From Granulosicoccaceae sp. 1_MG-2023 (GTDB lineage Bacteria > Pseudomonadota > Gammaproteobacteria > Granulosicoccales > Granulosicoccaceae): DNA of 55,927 nt. The stretch lies in contig JAUOPI010000023.1 in NCBI GenBank assembly GCA_030546905.1, positions 1-55,927 on the forward strand, in the 5' to 3' direction. The notes below the pieces were generated by a model. That model made no database searches, was not told where the DNA came from, and worked only from the letters and a program-made list of their open reading frames with translations. This document shows positions 26,548 to 36,048 of this stretch, one piece after another; the first letter of the stretch is position 1, and every line of letters starts with the position of its first letter. A program made the position numbers and the translations under genes.

Positions 26548-28023
26548 TCAGGCTCCTTGGCCGATGAGATTGCCGAGACAGGTGTAGCGGGTGTCGAGAT
26601 AATCCATCAGCCCCTGACGCGCACCTTCGCGCCCGTGACCGGATTCCTTGACCCCACCGAAAGGAATTTGTGCCGACGAGATGGCCGTTTCATTCACGCC
26701 CACCATGCCGTAGGCCAGCGATTGCGAGATCTGCCACAGGCGGCCGGTATCTTTGCCGAAAACATAGGCAGCCAGGCCGAACGGCGTGTCATTGGCCAGT
26801 GCCACCGCTTCCCTGTCACAAGCAAAGCGTGTCACCGGCGCCACCGGGCCGAAAATCTCTTCGCGGAAAACCTGCATAGAGACGTTAACGTCCGCCAGTA
26901 CCGTGGGCTGAAAAAAGCAACCCTGCCCCTCTATCGCCTGACCGCCTGTGAGCAGACGGGCGCCCTGCGCCAGCGCGTCCTGCACCTTGGCCTGAACGCT
27001 TTCCAGCGCGCGCCGGTGAATCAGCGGCCCGAGGGTGGTTTGCTCGTCGAAACCGCTACCCGGCGTCATGCCCGACACGGCGGCCACCAACTTATCCAGA
27101 AACCGCTCATAGACCGCCTCATGCACCAGCAGACGATTGGCACAAATACAAGTCTGTCCGGCATTGCGGAACTTTGAGGCCAGTGTGCCGGCCACCGCCA
27201 AATCCAGATCGGCATCGTCGAGTACGATCAGCGGCGCATTCCCGCCGAGCTCCATTGAGGTGCGCTTCATGGTGTCGGTACAGGCGCGCATCAGGGCCTT
27301 ACCCACCCGCGTCGACCCGGTGAAACTGAGCTTGCGCACCCGCGGATCGCCGGTCAGAACCTCACCTATGGCCGGTGCATCCGTACCGGTCACCACATTG
27401 ATCACACCCGGGGCAATGCCGCATTCTTCTGCCAGCGCCATCAGGGCCAGCGCCGACAAAGGCGTCTCGGCAGCGGGCTTGAGGACCACGCTGCAACCGG
27501 CCGCCAGCGCCGGCGCGACCTTGCGGGTAATCATCGCGCTGGGGAAATTCCACGGCGTAATCGCCGCCACCACACCCACCGGCGTGTAACTGACCAGACC
27601 GGCACGGTCATTCTGCGGCAGGCTGATCAACTCACCGACAATGCGCCGCGCCTCTTCGGCATACCAGCGGATATAAGACGCCGCGTAGTCGATTTCAGCG
27701 CGCGCTTCGCCCAGCGGCTTGCCCTGCTCCAGCGTCATCAGACGGGCCAGATCCTCGCGGTGTTCCTTCACTTTTGCATACCAGGCTTGCAGAAAGTCGG
27801 CACGCGCATCGGCCGACAGGGCCGCCCATGCGGGCTGTGCTTCGGCCGCCGCATCCACCGCACTGCGGACCTGCGCGGGCGAGAGTTCGGCCACCCGGGC
27901 AACAAGCCCGCCGCCGGCCGGATCGGTCACATCAAAAAAGCCGTTATCACCGTCCAGCCAACGTCCCCGGATATGCGCCCGGGTTTGCCACAGGGAAGCG
28001 TGCTGCAGATTCAAAGAGGTCAT
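26548..28023 (-). CDS. gabD: Succinate-semialdehyde dehydrogenase (NAD(P)+)
   Basis: A 491-residue aldehyde dehydrogenase closely resembling GabD. It has [22 protein letters not shown], the catalytic Glu in [11 protein letters not shown], the catalytic Cys in [20 protein letters not shown] and a C-terminal [14 protein letters not shown]. It oxidises succinate semialdehyde to succinate. The frame extends 48 codons upstream; ATG at 28023 or the in-frame ATG at 28029 fits the family N-terminus best. It is the first gene of the gabD-aminotransferase unit and is divergent from a LysR regulator, with a clear inverted repeat in the gap. Confidence 0.9.
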   Translation of the reverse strand: MTSLNLQHASLWQTRAHIRGRWLDGDNGFFDVTDPAGGGLVARVAELSPAQVRSAVDAAAEAQPAWAALSADARADFLQAWYAKVKEHREDLARLMTLEQGKPLGEARAEIDYAASYIRWYAEEARRIVGELISLPQNDRAGLVSYTPVGVVAAITPWNFPSAMITRKVAPALAAGCSVVLKPAAETPLSALALMALAEECGIAPGVINVVTGTDAPAIGEVLTGDPRVRKLSFTGSTRVGKALMRACTDTMKRTSMELGGNAPLIVLDDADLDLAVAGTLASKFRNAGQTCICANRLLVHEAVYERFLDKLVAAVSGMTPGSGFDEQTTLGPLIHRRALESVQAKVQDALAQGARLLTGGQAIEGQGCFFQPTVLADVNVSMQVFREEIFGPVAPVTRFACDREAVALANDTPFGLAAYVFGKDTGRLWQISQSLAYGMVGVNETAISSAQIPFGGVKESGHGREGARQGLMDYLDTRYTCLGNLIGQGA

Positions 28024-28170
28024 AGTCATTCCGGATAGATCAAACATAATGCAAGCGCGTGTGAGCATCGGCACAAGCACCGATGCGGGCCGCCGGCAAC
28101 GCGGTGCGCTCTGGCGCAATGGGATATTTCCAGATTCACCGCCGGGCTTAAATAAAACTGTTTGCACCTG

Positions 28171-28192
28171 AAGTTTGAGGCGAACTAAACTT
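28171..28192. promoter_or_regulatory. Likely LysR operator between gabD and its regulator
   Basis: AAGTTT-N10-AAACTT is a perfect inverted repeat in the 243-base gap between the divergent gabD and LysR genes, in an AT-rich patch. The dyad has the size expected of a LysR-type T-N11-A recognition site. It is the natural binding site for the neighbouring regulator. Confidence 0.6.
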
Positions 28193-28266
28193 TAGCGTCG
28201 CCGGCCTGCAGCGCATTGCAGACTTCACGGTGATTCCCGTGACTTTTCCTCTACTTATGTAAAACC

Positions 28267-29208
28267 ATGACAAACAACGCTTGGCTCGGTCAGGTCGGTG
28301 ATTACGAAATCAAACTGCTGCGCATCTTCACAACCGTGGCCGATTGCGGTGGTTTTACCGCGGCCGAAACCGTTCTGAATATCAGCCGCTCCACCATCAG
28401 CGTCCATATCAGCAAGCTCGAATCGCGGCTCGGTCTGACCTTATGTAAACGCGGACGCGGCGGCTTTTCGCTCACACGCGAAGGCGCGGTGGTGTATCAG
28501 GAGGCGGCGCAACTTTTTGATCAGATCGAACGTTTCCGTGGCTCGGTCAACAATCTGGGCGCCTTGCCGGTCGGACGTCTGACTCTGGCCCTGAGCGACA
28601 CATTCAGTCTTGATTCGCGGATTGATCTGCCCGGCATACTCGGCGAGTTCGGTCGTCTGGCGCCGGATGTTGAACTCGATATCAGTGTCGATCAGATGAC
28701 CAGCATGGAGCAGCAGGTGCTCAATGAAGAGGTGGATATCGCCTTTATTCCCTACCACCGGCGTCTGGAAGGCTTACGCTATCTGCACCTGTTCTCGGAA
28801 ACCTGTTATCTCTACTGCAGCCACACACACCCGCTGGCCGGGCAGACGGCAGACGAGCTCAGCGACGAAACCCTGCGCGCCCACAAGCTGGTCCATGCCG
28901 GGCTCAAACCCCACGATGCGGTTTACCGCCAGATCGCCGGACTGAATCCGCAGGCGGTCGCCTATCATTATGAAAGTCGTGTGGCGATGGTGCTGAGCGG
29001 CTTGTACATCACGTTTTTACCGGAATTTATTGCCAGGCCCTACCAGGAACAGGGCCTGCTGATCGCACTCAGTCCCGCGACCCGCCGCTTCCGCCTCGGC
29101 GCCGCCGCCATCGTGAAAAAAACCGCGCAACCAAGCCGCGCCCGCGAAACCTTCCTGCAGGTGCTGCGCAGCCGTCATCCCGGCGAAAACAACCACCCGC
29201 CCTACTAG
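28267..29208 (+). CDS. LysR-family transcriptional regulator
   Basis: A 313-residue LysR-type regulator. The N-terminal DNA-binding domain spans about residues 12-75, with CGGFTAAETVLNISRSTISVHISKLE as the winged helix-turn-helix. The ligand-binding domain follows from about residue 100. It is divergent from gabD-aminotransferase and sits upstream of the TAXI-TRAP operon in the same direction, so it could control either or both. The effector is unknown; an omega- or beta-amino acid would fit the neighbours. Confidence 0.87.
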   Translation: MTNNAWLGQVGDYEIKLLRIFTTVADCGGFTAAETVLNISRSTISVHISKLESRLGLTLCKRGRGGFSLTREGAVVYQEAAQLFDQIERFRGSVNNLGALPVGRLTLALSDTFSLDSRIDLPGILGEFGRLAPDVELDISVDQMTSMEQQVLNEEVDIAFIPYHRRLEGLRYLHLFSETCYLYCSHTHPLAGQTADELSDETLRAHKLVHAGLKPHDAVYRQIAGLNPQAVAYHYESRVAMVLSGLYITFLPEFIARPYQEQGLLIALSPATRRFRLGAAAIVKKTAQPSRARETFLQVLRSRHPGENNHPPY

Positions 29209-29541
29209 ACACAGCACGTCAGCGGCAGGCAGCACCGGCAAAAAACATGACACGGCCAGCCTGCCCGTCAAGCGACGGCCTCAATTGCCGCAGCGCAGCA
29301 TTTACAGCTTTAAGCCAGCTCCCGGACAGCCCGGAGCGCCGCCGAATCACACTACAAGCCTGGTAGACATACCCCATTAGGGAGCTTAAAAAATCCCGAA
29401 TGTGTATTGGTGAACAATCCTGCTTTTCATTTGTGATCAAATTTGGCAAGCTGATAAAACTCAGCATCACGGCCAGTTTGGGCGTGAGGCTGCTTTGCAA
29501 CCCTGAACACAAAACATCGATAAACACTCAGGAGGTGTTTG
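29209..29541 (+). other. Upstream region of the TAXI-TRAP operon
   Basis: This 333-base stretch has no gene. It should hold the promoter of the TAXI gene. A palindromic TTTGTGATCAAA-like sequence at about 29428-29440 could be an operator. I looked for a sigma-54 -24/-12 pair and found none with correct spacing. AGGAGGTG at 29530-29537 is an unusually strong ribosome binding site for the TAXI protein. Confidence 0.45.
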
Positions 29542-30510
29542 ATGAAGCGACGTATCGTACTCGGAACCCTTGCTGCCATCGTAGCAGGCGGTTTCAGCAT
29601 ACAAGCCTCAGCTCAGCAGCAGTTTATTTCTATCGGCACAGGTGGTGTGACCGGCGTTTATTACCCTGCCGGGGGCGCTATCTGCCGGCTGGTCAATAAA
29701 GACCGTAAAGACCACGGCATCCGCTGCTCAGTTGAATCCACCGGCGGGTCGGTTTACAACATCAACACCGTACGTTCCGGCGAGCTGGAGTTCGGCGTAG
29801 CCCAGTCTGACTGGCAATATCACGCTTACAAAGGCACGTCCAAGTTTGAAGATCAGGGCCCGTTCGAGAAAGAACGCGCGGTTTTCGCACTGCACCCGGA
29901 ACCCTTCACCGTGCTGGCCCGCAAGGATGCCGGCATCAGCGGTTTCGAAGACCTGAAAGGTAAAAAAGTCAATGTCGGTAACCCCGGCTCCGGCCAGCGC
30001 GCCACCACTGAGCTGGTGATGGACGCCTTCGGCATGACCATGGACGACCTGGCACTGGCTGCAGAACTGAAAGGTTCTGAAATGTCCCAGGCGCTGTGCG
30101 ACGGCAAAATCGACGCCATGATCTACGTCGTCGGTCACCCGGCAGCGGCGATCACCGAAGCGGCCACCACCTGTGATGTGGAAGTCGTGCCGGTTGCGGG
30201 CGAGCCGATTGAGAAACTGGTCGCCGACCACAGCTACTACCGTATCGCCACGATTCCGGCCGGTATGTACAAAGGCACTGATAAGGACGTGACCACCTTC
30301 GGTGTCGGCGCAACCATCATCAGCTCGGCCGATGTCAGTGATGACGTGGTTTACACCATGGTCAAAGCGGTTTTCGACAACTTCGATGACTTCAAAAAGC
30401 TGCACCCGGCTTTCGCCATCCTCAAAGAAGAGGAAATGATCAAGGACGGTCTGTCTGCCCCGCTCCATCCGGGCGCAGAGAAGTACTACAAAGAACGTGG
30501 CTGGATGTAA
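29542..30510 (+). CDS. TAXI family TRAP transporter solute-binding protein
   Basis: A 322-residue periplasmic binding protein of the TAXI (TRAP-associated extracytoplasmic immunogenic) family. A signal peptide ([24 protein letters not shown]) is followed by [21 protein letters not shown], the defining start of the family, then [28 protein letters not shown]. It should bind a small organic acid or amino acid and hand it to the fused TRAP permease encoded next. ATG at 29542 has AGGAGGTG six bases upstream; a TTG just before it is not needed. A terminator-like hairpin follows, which should keep this protein in excess over the permease. Confidence 0.93.
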   Translation: MKRRIVLGTLAAIVAGGFSIQASAQQQFISIGTGGVTGVYYPAGGAICRLVNKDRKDHGIRCSVESTGGSVYNINTVRSGELEFGVAQSDWQYHAYKGTSKFEDQGPFEKERAVFALHPEPFTVLARKDAGISGFEDLKGKKVNVGNPGSGQRATTELVMDAFGMTMDDLALAAELKGSEMSQALCDGKIDAMIYVVGHPAAAITEAATTCDVEVVPVAGEPIEKLVADHSYYRIATIPAGMYKGTDKDVTTFGVGATIISSADVSDDVVYTMVKAVFDNFDDFKKLHPAFAILKEEEMIKDGLSAPLHPGAEKYYKERGWM

Positions 30511-30525
30511 CGTCGGTCAGGTACG

Positions 30526-30560
30526 AAGCCGGGTGAGCTGATCACCCGGCTTTATTTTTA
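30526..30560 (+). terminator. Attenuator between TAXI and TRAP permease genes
   Basis: AAGCCGGGTGA pairs fully with TCACCCGGCTT around a five-base loop, followed by TATTTTTA. It lies in the 60-base gap inside the operon and probably causes partial termination after the binding-protein gene. Confidence 0.8.
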
Positions 30561-30573
30561 TATGGAGTCAGGC

Positions 30574-33228
30574 ATGTCCTCAGAGTCAGAAAATCCCAAA
30601 AAAGGTAACGTCGATGTCGACATGATGGTGGCGGAGGTCGAATCCGGCTCACGCGTCGCCGTTGGCATGGCTGGAAAGTTCATTATTGCGCTGACCTTCC
30701 TCTGGTCGCTCTTCCAGCTCTATATCGCCTCTCCGCTGCCCTACTGGCTAACTGAAGTCACCGGCAGCAATCTGGTTTTCAACAACCAGGAAAGCCGCCA
30801 GGTCCACCTCGCATTTGCGTTGGCGCTGGCCATGCTGGCTTACCCGCTTTTTAAATCCAGTCCGCGCGACCGCGTGCCGCTTTATGACTGGATACTCGCT
30901 GCCGTTGCGGCGGTCTGTTGTCTTTATCTGCTCTGGTTCAAGGAGAGCATCGCCGGGCGTGCCGGCCTGCCGACCAGCGTCGACATTCTGATCTCCGCGA
31001 TCGGTATGATTTCCCTGGCCATCGCCGTTTACCGCGCGCTGGGCCTGCCGCTGGTGATCGTCGCCAGCGTGTTTGTGTTTTACGTTTTCTTCGGTCATAT
31101 GTCGTTTATGCCCGAGGCCATCCAATGGAAAGGCGCCTCGTTCGGTAAAGCCATGTGGCACTACTGGATGCAATCGGAAGGGGTTTTCGGCGTGGCGCTC
31201 GGCGTCTCAGCCTCGATGATCTTTCTGTTTGTATTGTTCGGCTCACTGCTGGAAAAAGCCGGTGCGGGCAATTACTTCATCAAACTCGCCTTTGCCCTGC
31301 TCGGTCATCTGCGAGGCGGTCCGGCCAAAGCCGCGGTCGTTGCCTCGGCGCTGTCGGGCCTGTATTCCGGCTCCTCAATCGCCAACGTTGTCACCACCGG
31401 CACCTTTACCATTCCGCTGATGAAGCGTACCGGCTTCCAGCCGGAAAAAGCCGGCGCCATCGAAGTGGCTTCCTCGACCAACGGCCAGCTCACTCCGCCG
31501 GTTATGGGCGCCGCCGCCTTCCTGATTTCCGAGTTCACCGGGATCTCCTATCCGGAGCTCATCAAACACGCGTTTCTGCCGGCGATCATTTCCTATATTG
31601 CGCTGGTTTATATCGTTCACCTGGAAGCGATGAAACTCGGTCTGCAGGGCCTGCCGAAACCGACCGCACTGCACAGCGCGGCGGTACGCCTGAAAAACTT
31701 CCTGCTGGGCTTTTTGCTGATGTGCGTACTGGCGGCCGTCGTCTACTTCGGCCTCGGCTGGGTCAAAACCGCGTTTCCGGACATGACCCTGACCACCGCC
31801 ATGGCGATCTTTACCGTCGCCTATCTGGTGCTGATCCGCGCCGCTTCCAAACACCCCGACCTGGTCGAGGATGACCCGGACGCGCCACTTGACGTGCTGC
31901 CACGGGCCTGGGATGTGGCCGTTACCGGATTGCATTTCGTCCTGCCGATTATCGTGCTGATCTGGTGCATCCTGATCGAACGCCTGTCCCCGACCTTGTC
32001 AGCCTACTGGGCGACTGTGGCGATGATCTTTATCATCTTCACGCAAAAGCCTCTTAAAGCCCTGTTCCGCGGCGAAGGCAGTAGTTTCTTCAGCGGCATT
32101 GTGGCCGGCTGGCATGACTTCTTTGACGGCATGATCGCCGGTGCGCGGAATATGATCGGTATCGGTGTGGCCACCGGTGCCGCCGGTATTATCGTCGGCA
32201 CCGTCTCGCTGACCGGCGCCCACCAGGTCGTCGGCGAGTTCGTCGAATTCCTCTCCGGCGGCAGCCTGATTGCCATGCTGTTGCTGGTCGCGGTCATGAG
32301 CCTGATTCTCGGTATGGGCCTGCCGACCACGGCCAACTACATTGTGGTCTCCTCGCTGATGGCACCGGTCATCGTCTCGGTCGGTGCGCAACAAGGCCTG
32401 ATCGTGCCCTTGGTTGCCGTGCATCTGTTTGTGTTTTATTTCGGTATTCTTGCCGATGACACACCACCGGTGGGGCTGGCCGCCTTTGCCGCGGCGGCAA
32501 TCTCCGGCGGCGACCCGATCAAGACGGGTATTCAGGGTTTTACCTACGATATCCGTACCGCTCTGCTGCCGTTCCTGTTTATCTTCAACACCGAACTGCT
32601 GCTGATCGATGTGGGCTTTGCCAAAGCGGTCTTCGTCTTTATTGTCGCGGTGATCGCCATGATGCTGTTTGCCGCAGCGACTCAGGGCTTCTTTATCGTG
32701 CGTAACCGCATCTGGGAATCCCTGGCCCTGCTGCTGGTGTCCTTCACCCTGTTCCGGCCCGGTTTCTGGCTCGACCAGTGGATACCGCCTTATGAAATCC
32801 ATCCGGGCGCCGACATCAGCCTCGCCGCAGAGCAACTTCCGGCCGATAAGCCACTGCGCCTGACCGTACGCGGACCGGACTTTGACAAGCCCGATGAGAT
32901 CACGCAGCTGGCCATACTGGTCGACCCGGCTGATACCGCCGACGCGCAGACCCGTCTGGACAAAGCCGGTCTGCTGACCATGCTCGACGGCGACCAGCTG
33001 GTGCTCGAGGAACCCATGGCCGGCACGGCTTTCTTCACCAAGTTCCAGATCTTTGATTTTTACGGCGATGAACCGGTGGTCATCTCCGAAGTACAGCTGC
33101 CGGCAGAGCGTCCGGTCAAAGAGATCTTCTATATCCCGGCACTTGCCCTGTTGGCGCTGATCGTATTTCTGCAACGCCGTCGTCAGCGCAAACTGCCGGC
33201 TTTTGCCGCTCAGGCACGAGGTGTATGA
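30574..33228 (+). CDS. TRAP transporter fused permease (DctQ-DctM type)
   Basis: A protein of about 884 residues. An N-terminal four-helix DctQ-like part (about residues 30-160) is fused to a DctM-type large permease (about 170-710) with many membrane helices. DctM marks include GLYSGSSIANVVTTGTFTIP, SSTNGQLTPPVMGAAAFL and LGMGLPTTANYIVVSSL. A C-terminal soluble segment of about 120 residues (DUF3394-like, about 740-855) is followed by a last hydrophobic helix. It takes up the TAXI-bound solute using an ion gradient. ATG at 30574 has GGAG five bases upstream; ATG 30562 is the alternative. Its stop overlaps the start of the universal stress protein gene. Confidence 0.93.
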   Translation: MSSESENPKKGNVDVDMMVAEVESGSRVAVGMAGKFIIALTFLWSLFQLYIASPLPYWLTEVTGSNLVFNNQESRQVHLAFALALAMLAYPLFKSSPRDRVPLYDWILAAVAAVCCLYLLWFKESIAGRAGLPTSVDILISAIGMISLAIAVYRALGLPLVIVASVFVFYVFFGHMSFMPEAIQWKGASFGKAMWHYWMQSEGVFGVALGVSASMIFLFVLFGSLLEKAGAGNYFIKLAFALLGHLRGGPAKAAVVASALSGLYSGSSIANVVTTGTFTIPLMKRTGFQPEKAGAIEVASSTNGQLTPPVMGAAAFLISEFTGISYPELIKHAFLPAIISYIALVYIVHLEAMKLGLQGLPKPTALHSAAVRLKNFLLGFLLMCVLAAVVYFGLGWVKTAFPDMTLTTAMAIFTVAYLVLIRAASKHPDLVEDDPDAPLDVLPRAWDVAVTGLHFVLPIIVLIWCILIERLSPTLSAYWATVAMIFIIFTQKPLKALFRGEGSSFFSGIVAGWHDFFDGMIAGARNMIGIGVATGAAGIIVGTVSLTGAHQVVGEFVEFLSGGSLIAMLLLVAVMSLILGMGLPTTANYIVVSSLMAPVIVSVGAQQGLIVPLVAVHLFVFYFGILADDTPPVGLAAFAAAAISGGDPIKTGIQGFTYDIRTALLPFLFIFNTELLLIDVGFAKAVFVFIVAVIAMMLFAAATQGFFIVRNRIWESLALLLVSFTLFRPGFWLDQWIPPYEIHPGADISLAAEQLPADKPLRLTVRGPDFDKPDEITQLAILVDPADTADAQTRLDKAGLLTMLDGDQLVLEEPMAGTAFFTKFQIFDFYGDEPVVISEVQLPAERPVKEIFYIPALALLALIVFLQRRRQRKLPAFAAQARGV

Positions 33229-33668
33229 TGTTTAAACGCATACTGGCTCCGGTCGATCTGGCCGAAGACGCGCAAATGGAACGTGTGCTCAAGCTCAGCA
33301 TATCAATGGCTGAAGCCAACGACGCCGAGCTGCACGTGATGACGGTGTTACCGACCTACACGATGCCGATCGTCGGATCGTATTTTCCGAAAACCCACGA
33401 GAAGGATGCGCTTGAGGCCGTGCGCAAACATCTCAAAGACAAGCTCGACACCCTTGACGCGCCCTCCAAAGGCATGAAGGGCCATGTGACCACCGGCACG
33501 ATTTATGACGAGATCATGCGTGTCGCTGACGAGCTCAAATGCGATCTGATCATCATGGCATCCAACCGGCCGGAACTGCAGGATTACCTGCTTGGCCCCA
33601 ACTCCGCGCGCGTGGTTCGCCACGCCAAACAGTCTGTTTTCGTGGTTCGCGAGCCTTTTGCTGAGTAA
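33225..33668 (+). CDS. Universal stress protein (UspA family)
   Basis: A 147-residue Usp domain. It has the ILAPVDLAEDA start, a central KGMKGHVTTGTIYDEIMRVA, and the nucleotide-loop region MASNRPELQDYLLGPNSARVVRHA. The glycine-rich ATP motif is incomplete, as in other Usp proteins coupled to TRAP systems. TeaD, a Usp that modulates the ectoine TRAP transporter TeaABC, is the known precedent, so a regulatory role on the adjacent permease is a fair inference. Tandem ATG codons overlap the permease stop codon, showing translational coupling. Confidence 0.9.
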   Translation: MMFKRILAPVDLAEDAQMERVLKLSISMAEANDAELHVMTVLPTYTMPIVGSYFPKTHEKDALEAVRKHLKDKLDTLDAPSKGMKGHVTTGTIYDEIMRVADELKCDLIIMASNRPELQDYLLGPNSARVVRHAKQSVFVVREPFAE

Positions 33669-33673
33669 TCGTC

Positions 33674-33701
33674 TGCCGCACCGGTGTCCGCCGGTGCGGC
33701 A
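33674..33701 (+). terminator. Strong intercistronic hairpin after usp
   Basis: TGCCGCACCGG and CCGGTGCGGCA form a perfect 11-base-pair stem with a six-base loop just after the usp stop. The following TATTCTC is only a weak T-run, so it is either an inefficient terminator or an mRNA-stability element separating transport from catabolic genes. Confidence 0.55.
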
Positions 33702-33757
33702 TATTCTCAACTGCCGACCGACACAGCCGGCAAGGTATCGGGAGTTCAAGCAAAGCC

Positions 33758-35092
33758 ATGCAATCGCAATTTGTATTCGGTCGTCACACACGGTCTGATT
33801 TGCCGGTCGTGGCCGGCGGCGACGGTCCCTGGTTAATCGACAGCGAGGGCAAACGCTATCTCGACGCCTCAGGCGGTGCCGCCGTGTCCTGTCTCGGCCA
33901 CTGCGCACGACCGGTCCTGGAAGCAGTCAAACATCAACTCGATACCATCGCCTACGCCCACACCGGTTTTTTCACCTCCGAGCCGGCCGAACAACTGGCC
34001 GAAACCCTGATCGCTCTGGCGCCCGATTCGCTGGCACGTGTTTACTTTGTCTCCGGTGGTTCGGAAGCGGTCGAGGCGGCCCTGAAACTGGCCCGTCAGT
34101 ATTTTCTGGAAATCGGCGAACCCCGCCGGACGCAATTTATCGCCCGCCGTCAGAGTTACCACGGCAATACGCTGGGCGCGCTGTCGGCCGGCGGCAATGC
34201 CTGGCGGCGTGAAAAGTTCACCGACCTGCTCTCGCCCGCCATGCACCATGTGGAGCCCTGCCACTACTGGCGGTTTGCCGAACCGGGCGAAAGCGAATAC
34301 GACTACGGCCAGCGGGTCGCCAATTCCTTGGAAAGCAAGATCCTCGAGCTCGGCCCGGAAAACGTCGCCGCCTTTATCGCCGAGCCGGTGGTCGGTGCGA
34401 CCATGGGCGCGGTGCCGGCCGTCGACGGCTACTTCCGGCGTATCCGCGAGATCTGCGATCAGTACGGCGTGCTGCTGATTCTCGACGAAGTCATGTGTGG
34501 CATGGGACGAACCGGCTCGCTGTTCGCCAGCGACCAGGAGCATATCCAGCCGGATATCACCTGCATCGCCAAAGGCCTCGGTGCGGGAATCCAGCCGATC
34601 GGGGCCATGCTCTGTAGTCAGGCCATCTTCGACGCGGTCGCGGCCGGCTCCGGCTTTTTCCAGCATGGTCACACCTATATGGGCCATCCGACCGCCTGCG
34701 CCGCCGGTCTGGCAGTGATCCGTGAACTCTACGACCGGGAACTGCTGAGCAATGTACGGGACCAGGGCCTGCGCCTGCACAAAGCCCTGGACGATGCCTT
34801 CGGCGAACATCCTAATGTGGGCAATATCCGCGGCCGCGGTTTGTTTCTCGGCATCGAACTGGTCGCCGATGAAAACTCGAAACGCCCGCTCGACCCGGCG
34901 CTCGGCACGGCCGCCAAAATCAAAGCCGCGGCCATGCACGAAGGGCTGATGTGCTATCCCATGGGCGGCACTATCGACGGTAAAAACGGCGATCATATCC
35001 TGCTGGCACCGCCGTTTATTATCGATGCAAGCCACGTCGGTGAAATCGTCACACGCTTGCAAAAAGCCCTGCGCAAAGTACTGGGTAACTGA
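33758..35092 (+). CDS. Class III aminotransferase (aspartate aminotransferase family)
   Basis: A 444-residue PLP-dependent aminotransferase. It has ASGGAAVSCLGH, YFVSGGSEAVEAALKLARQ, LILDEVMCGMGRTG and the PLP lysine in CIAKGLGAGIQPIGA. A glycine-rich TYMGHPTACAAGLA closes the cofactor site. It is the transport operon's catabolic enzyme and directly precedes a beta-keto acid cleavage enzyme. I infer that it converts an imported beta-amino acid into a beta-keto acid, but an omega-amino acid substrate cannot be excluded. The ATG is 89 bases after the usp stop. Confidence 0.87.
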   Translation: MQSQFVFGRHTRSDLPVVAGGDGPWLIDSEGKRYLDASGGAAVSCLGHCARPVLEAVKHQLDTIAYAHTGFFTSEPAEQLAETLIALAPDSLARVYFVSGGSEAVEAALKLARQYFLEIGEPRRTQFIARRQSYHGNTLGALSAGGNAWRREKFTDLLSPAMHHVEPCHYWRFAEPGESEYDYGQRVANSLESKILELGPENVAAFIAEPVVGATMGAVPAVDGYFRRIREICDQYGVLLILDEVMCGMGRTGSLFASDQEHIQPDITCIAKGLGAGIQPIGAMLCSQAIFDAVAAGSGFFQHGHTYMGHPTACAAGLAVIRELYDRELLSNVRDQGLRLHKALDDAFGEHPNVGNIRGRGLFLGIELVADENSKRPLDPALGTAAKIKAAAMHEGLMCYPMGGTIDGKNGDHILLAPPFIIDASHVGEIVTRLQKALRKVLGN

Positions 35093-35136
35093 GCCCGCGC
35101 CGCGCGTCGGTGTGGACGCAACAAGGACAACAGCCT

Positions 35137-35919
35137 ATGCGTGATCCTCTCATTATGGTCGCCCCTAACGGGGCCTACAAAACCCGCGACGATCATCCCG
35201 CCCTGCCGGTCACAACCGCCGAGCTGGTACAAACCGCAGTGGCCTGCTTCAAAGCCGGGGCCGGCGCCATACACGCACATATCCGCGACGATGAGGGCCG
35301 TCACACGCTGGACGCCACGCGCTACAAGGCATTGCTCGACGCGCTGGCCTCGGCCGTGCCCGATATGCGCGTACAAATCACCACCGAAGCGGCCGGTCGC
35401 TACAGTCCCGCCGAACAGCGCGCCCTGCTCGACACGCTTAGCCCGCCGTGGATCTCCGCTGCGGTGCGGGAAATCCTTGCCGATGACGATGTTGAGGCCG
35501 CCGCAGCCTTCTATAGCAAAGCGCGCAAACAGAACACGCAAATCCAGCACATTCTCTACGATGCCGCCGATCTGGTCCGGCTCGACCGGCTGGTCACCGA
35601 CGGCGTAGTGCAGGACATCCGCCCGAGCGTCCTGTTTGTGCTCGGACGCTACACCGAAAACAAACAATCCGGCCCTGAAGACCTGTTGCCGTTTCTACAA
35701 GCCCGCGCTGAATCACGCCATCTCGGCGATTGTCATTTTATGGCCTGCGCCTTCGGCAGCCGCGAAATCGATTGTCTGGTCGCCGCGGCCAAAGCCGGCG
35801 GCGACTGCCGGATCGGCTTTGAAAACAATCTCCATACCCCGGGCGGCGAAGTCGCAAAAGACAATGCCTCTCAGGTCGAAACGCTTCGTCACGCACTGGC
35901 TCTTGCCGGCTTTTTCTGA
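35137..35919 (+). CDS. Beta-keto acid cleavage enzyme (BKACE/Kce, DUF849)
   Basis: A 260-residue TIM-barrel enzyme, at the short end for this family. The strand-one motif VAPNGAYKT, the zinc ligands in AIHAHIRDDEG (two His) and the late glutamate in RIGFENNL are the marks of Kce-type enzymes. These condense a beta-keto acid with acetyl-CoA and give acetoacetate plus a new acyl-CoA. The substrate pocket varies widely in the family, so the keto acid cannot be named. AAGGA lies nine bases before ATG 35137. With the aminotransferase gene just upstream, it would process the transamination product. Confidence 0.87.
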   Translation: MRDPLIMVAPNGAYKTRDDHPALPVTTAELVQTAVACFKAGAGAIHAHIRDDEGRHTLDATRYKALLDALASAVPDMRVQITTEAAGRYSPAEQRALLDTLSPPWISAAVREILADDDVEAAAAFYSKARKQNTQIQHILYDAADLVRLDRLVTDGVVQDIRPSVLFVLGRYTENKQSGPEDLLPFLQARAESRHLGDCHFMACAFGSREIDCLVAAAKAGGDCRIGFENNLHTPGGEVAKDNASQVETLRHALALAGFF

Positions 35920-35946
35920 AAATCCTGCACTAAATAAGACCCCTCC

Positions 35947-35963
35947 TGCACGCCCGCGGTGCA
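35947..35963 (+). promoter_or_regulatory. NtrC-type enhancer site
   Basis: TGCACGCCCGCGGTGCA is a 17-base dyad with the geometry of the NtrC consensus (TGCACY-N5-RGTGCA), differing in one flank base. It lies about 80 bases upstream of the -24 element of a sigma-54 promoter, the usual enhancer distance. A further TGCAC half-site occurs at 35927-35931. As a hairpin it lacks a T-run, so a terminator for the preceding gene is less likely. Confidence 0.7.
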
Positions 35964-36026
35964 CCCTTCCCCGACTCTATTTAAAAAACTTCTCCTAAAT
36001 AACTGAAATATATAGTGCTGCCTATC

Positions 36027-36041
36027 TGGCACCGGTTCTGC
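36027..36041 (+). promoter_or_regulatory. Sigma-54 (-24/-12) promoter of the guanidine/urea carboxylase operon
   Basis: TGGCACCGGTTCTGC has GG (36028-36029) and GC (36040-36041) exactly 12 bases apart, and the -24 block TGGCAC is perfect. The -12 block is CTGC instead of TTGC. The start point would fall near 36052. Combined with the upstream NtrC-type site, this points to induction under nitrogen limitation. Confidence 0.7.
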
Positions 36042-36048
36042 GTTATCA

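Noticed and set aside
25368-26567. Long plus-strand open frame opposite the omega-aminotransferase
   Set aside because: Same reason: the opposite strand encodes a complete class III aminotransferase, and the plus-strand translation is His/Arg/Gly-rich without domain signs.
29400-29541. Sigma-54 promoter before the TAXI gene
   Set aside because: TTTGGCAAG and GGGCGTGAGG look like -24 elements, but no GC doublet lies at the required 12-base register.
31999-33174. 391-codon minus-strand frame opposite the TRAP permease
   Set aside because: The translation is Gln/His/Asp-rich and mirrors hydrophobic codons of the permease, so it is an artefact.
33869-35062. Long minus-strand open frame opposite the class III aminotransferase
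   Set aside because: It is a shadow frame caused by GC-rich codon use. Its translation shows no family motif, while the plus strand encodes a clear PLP enzyme with all motifs.
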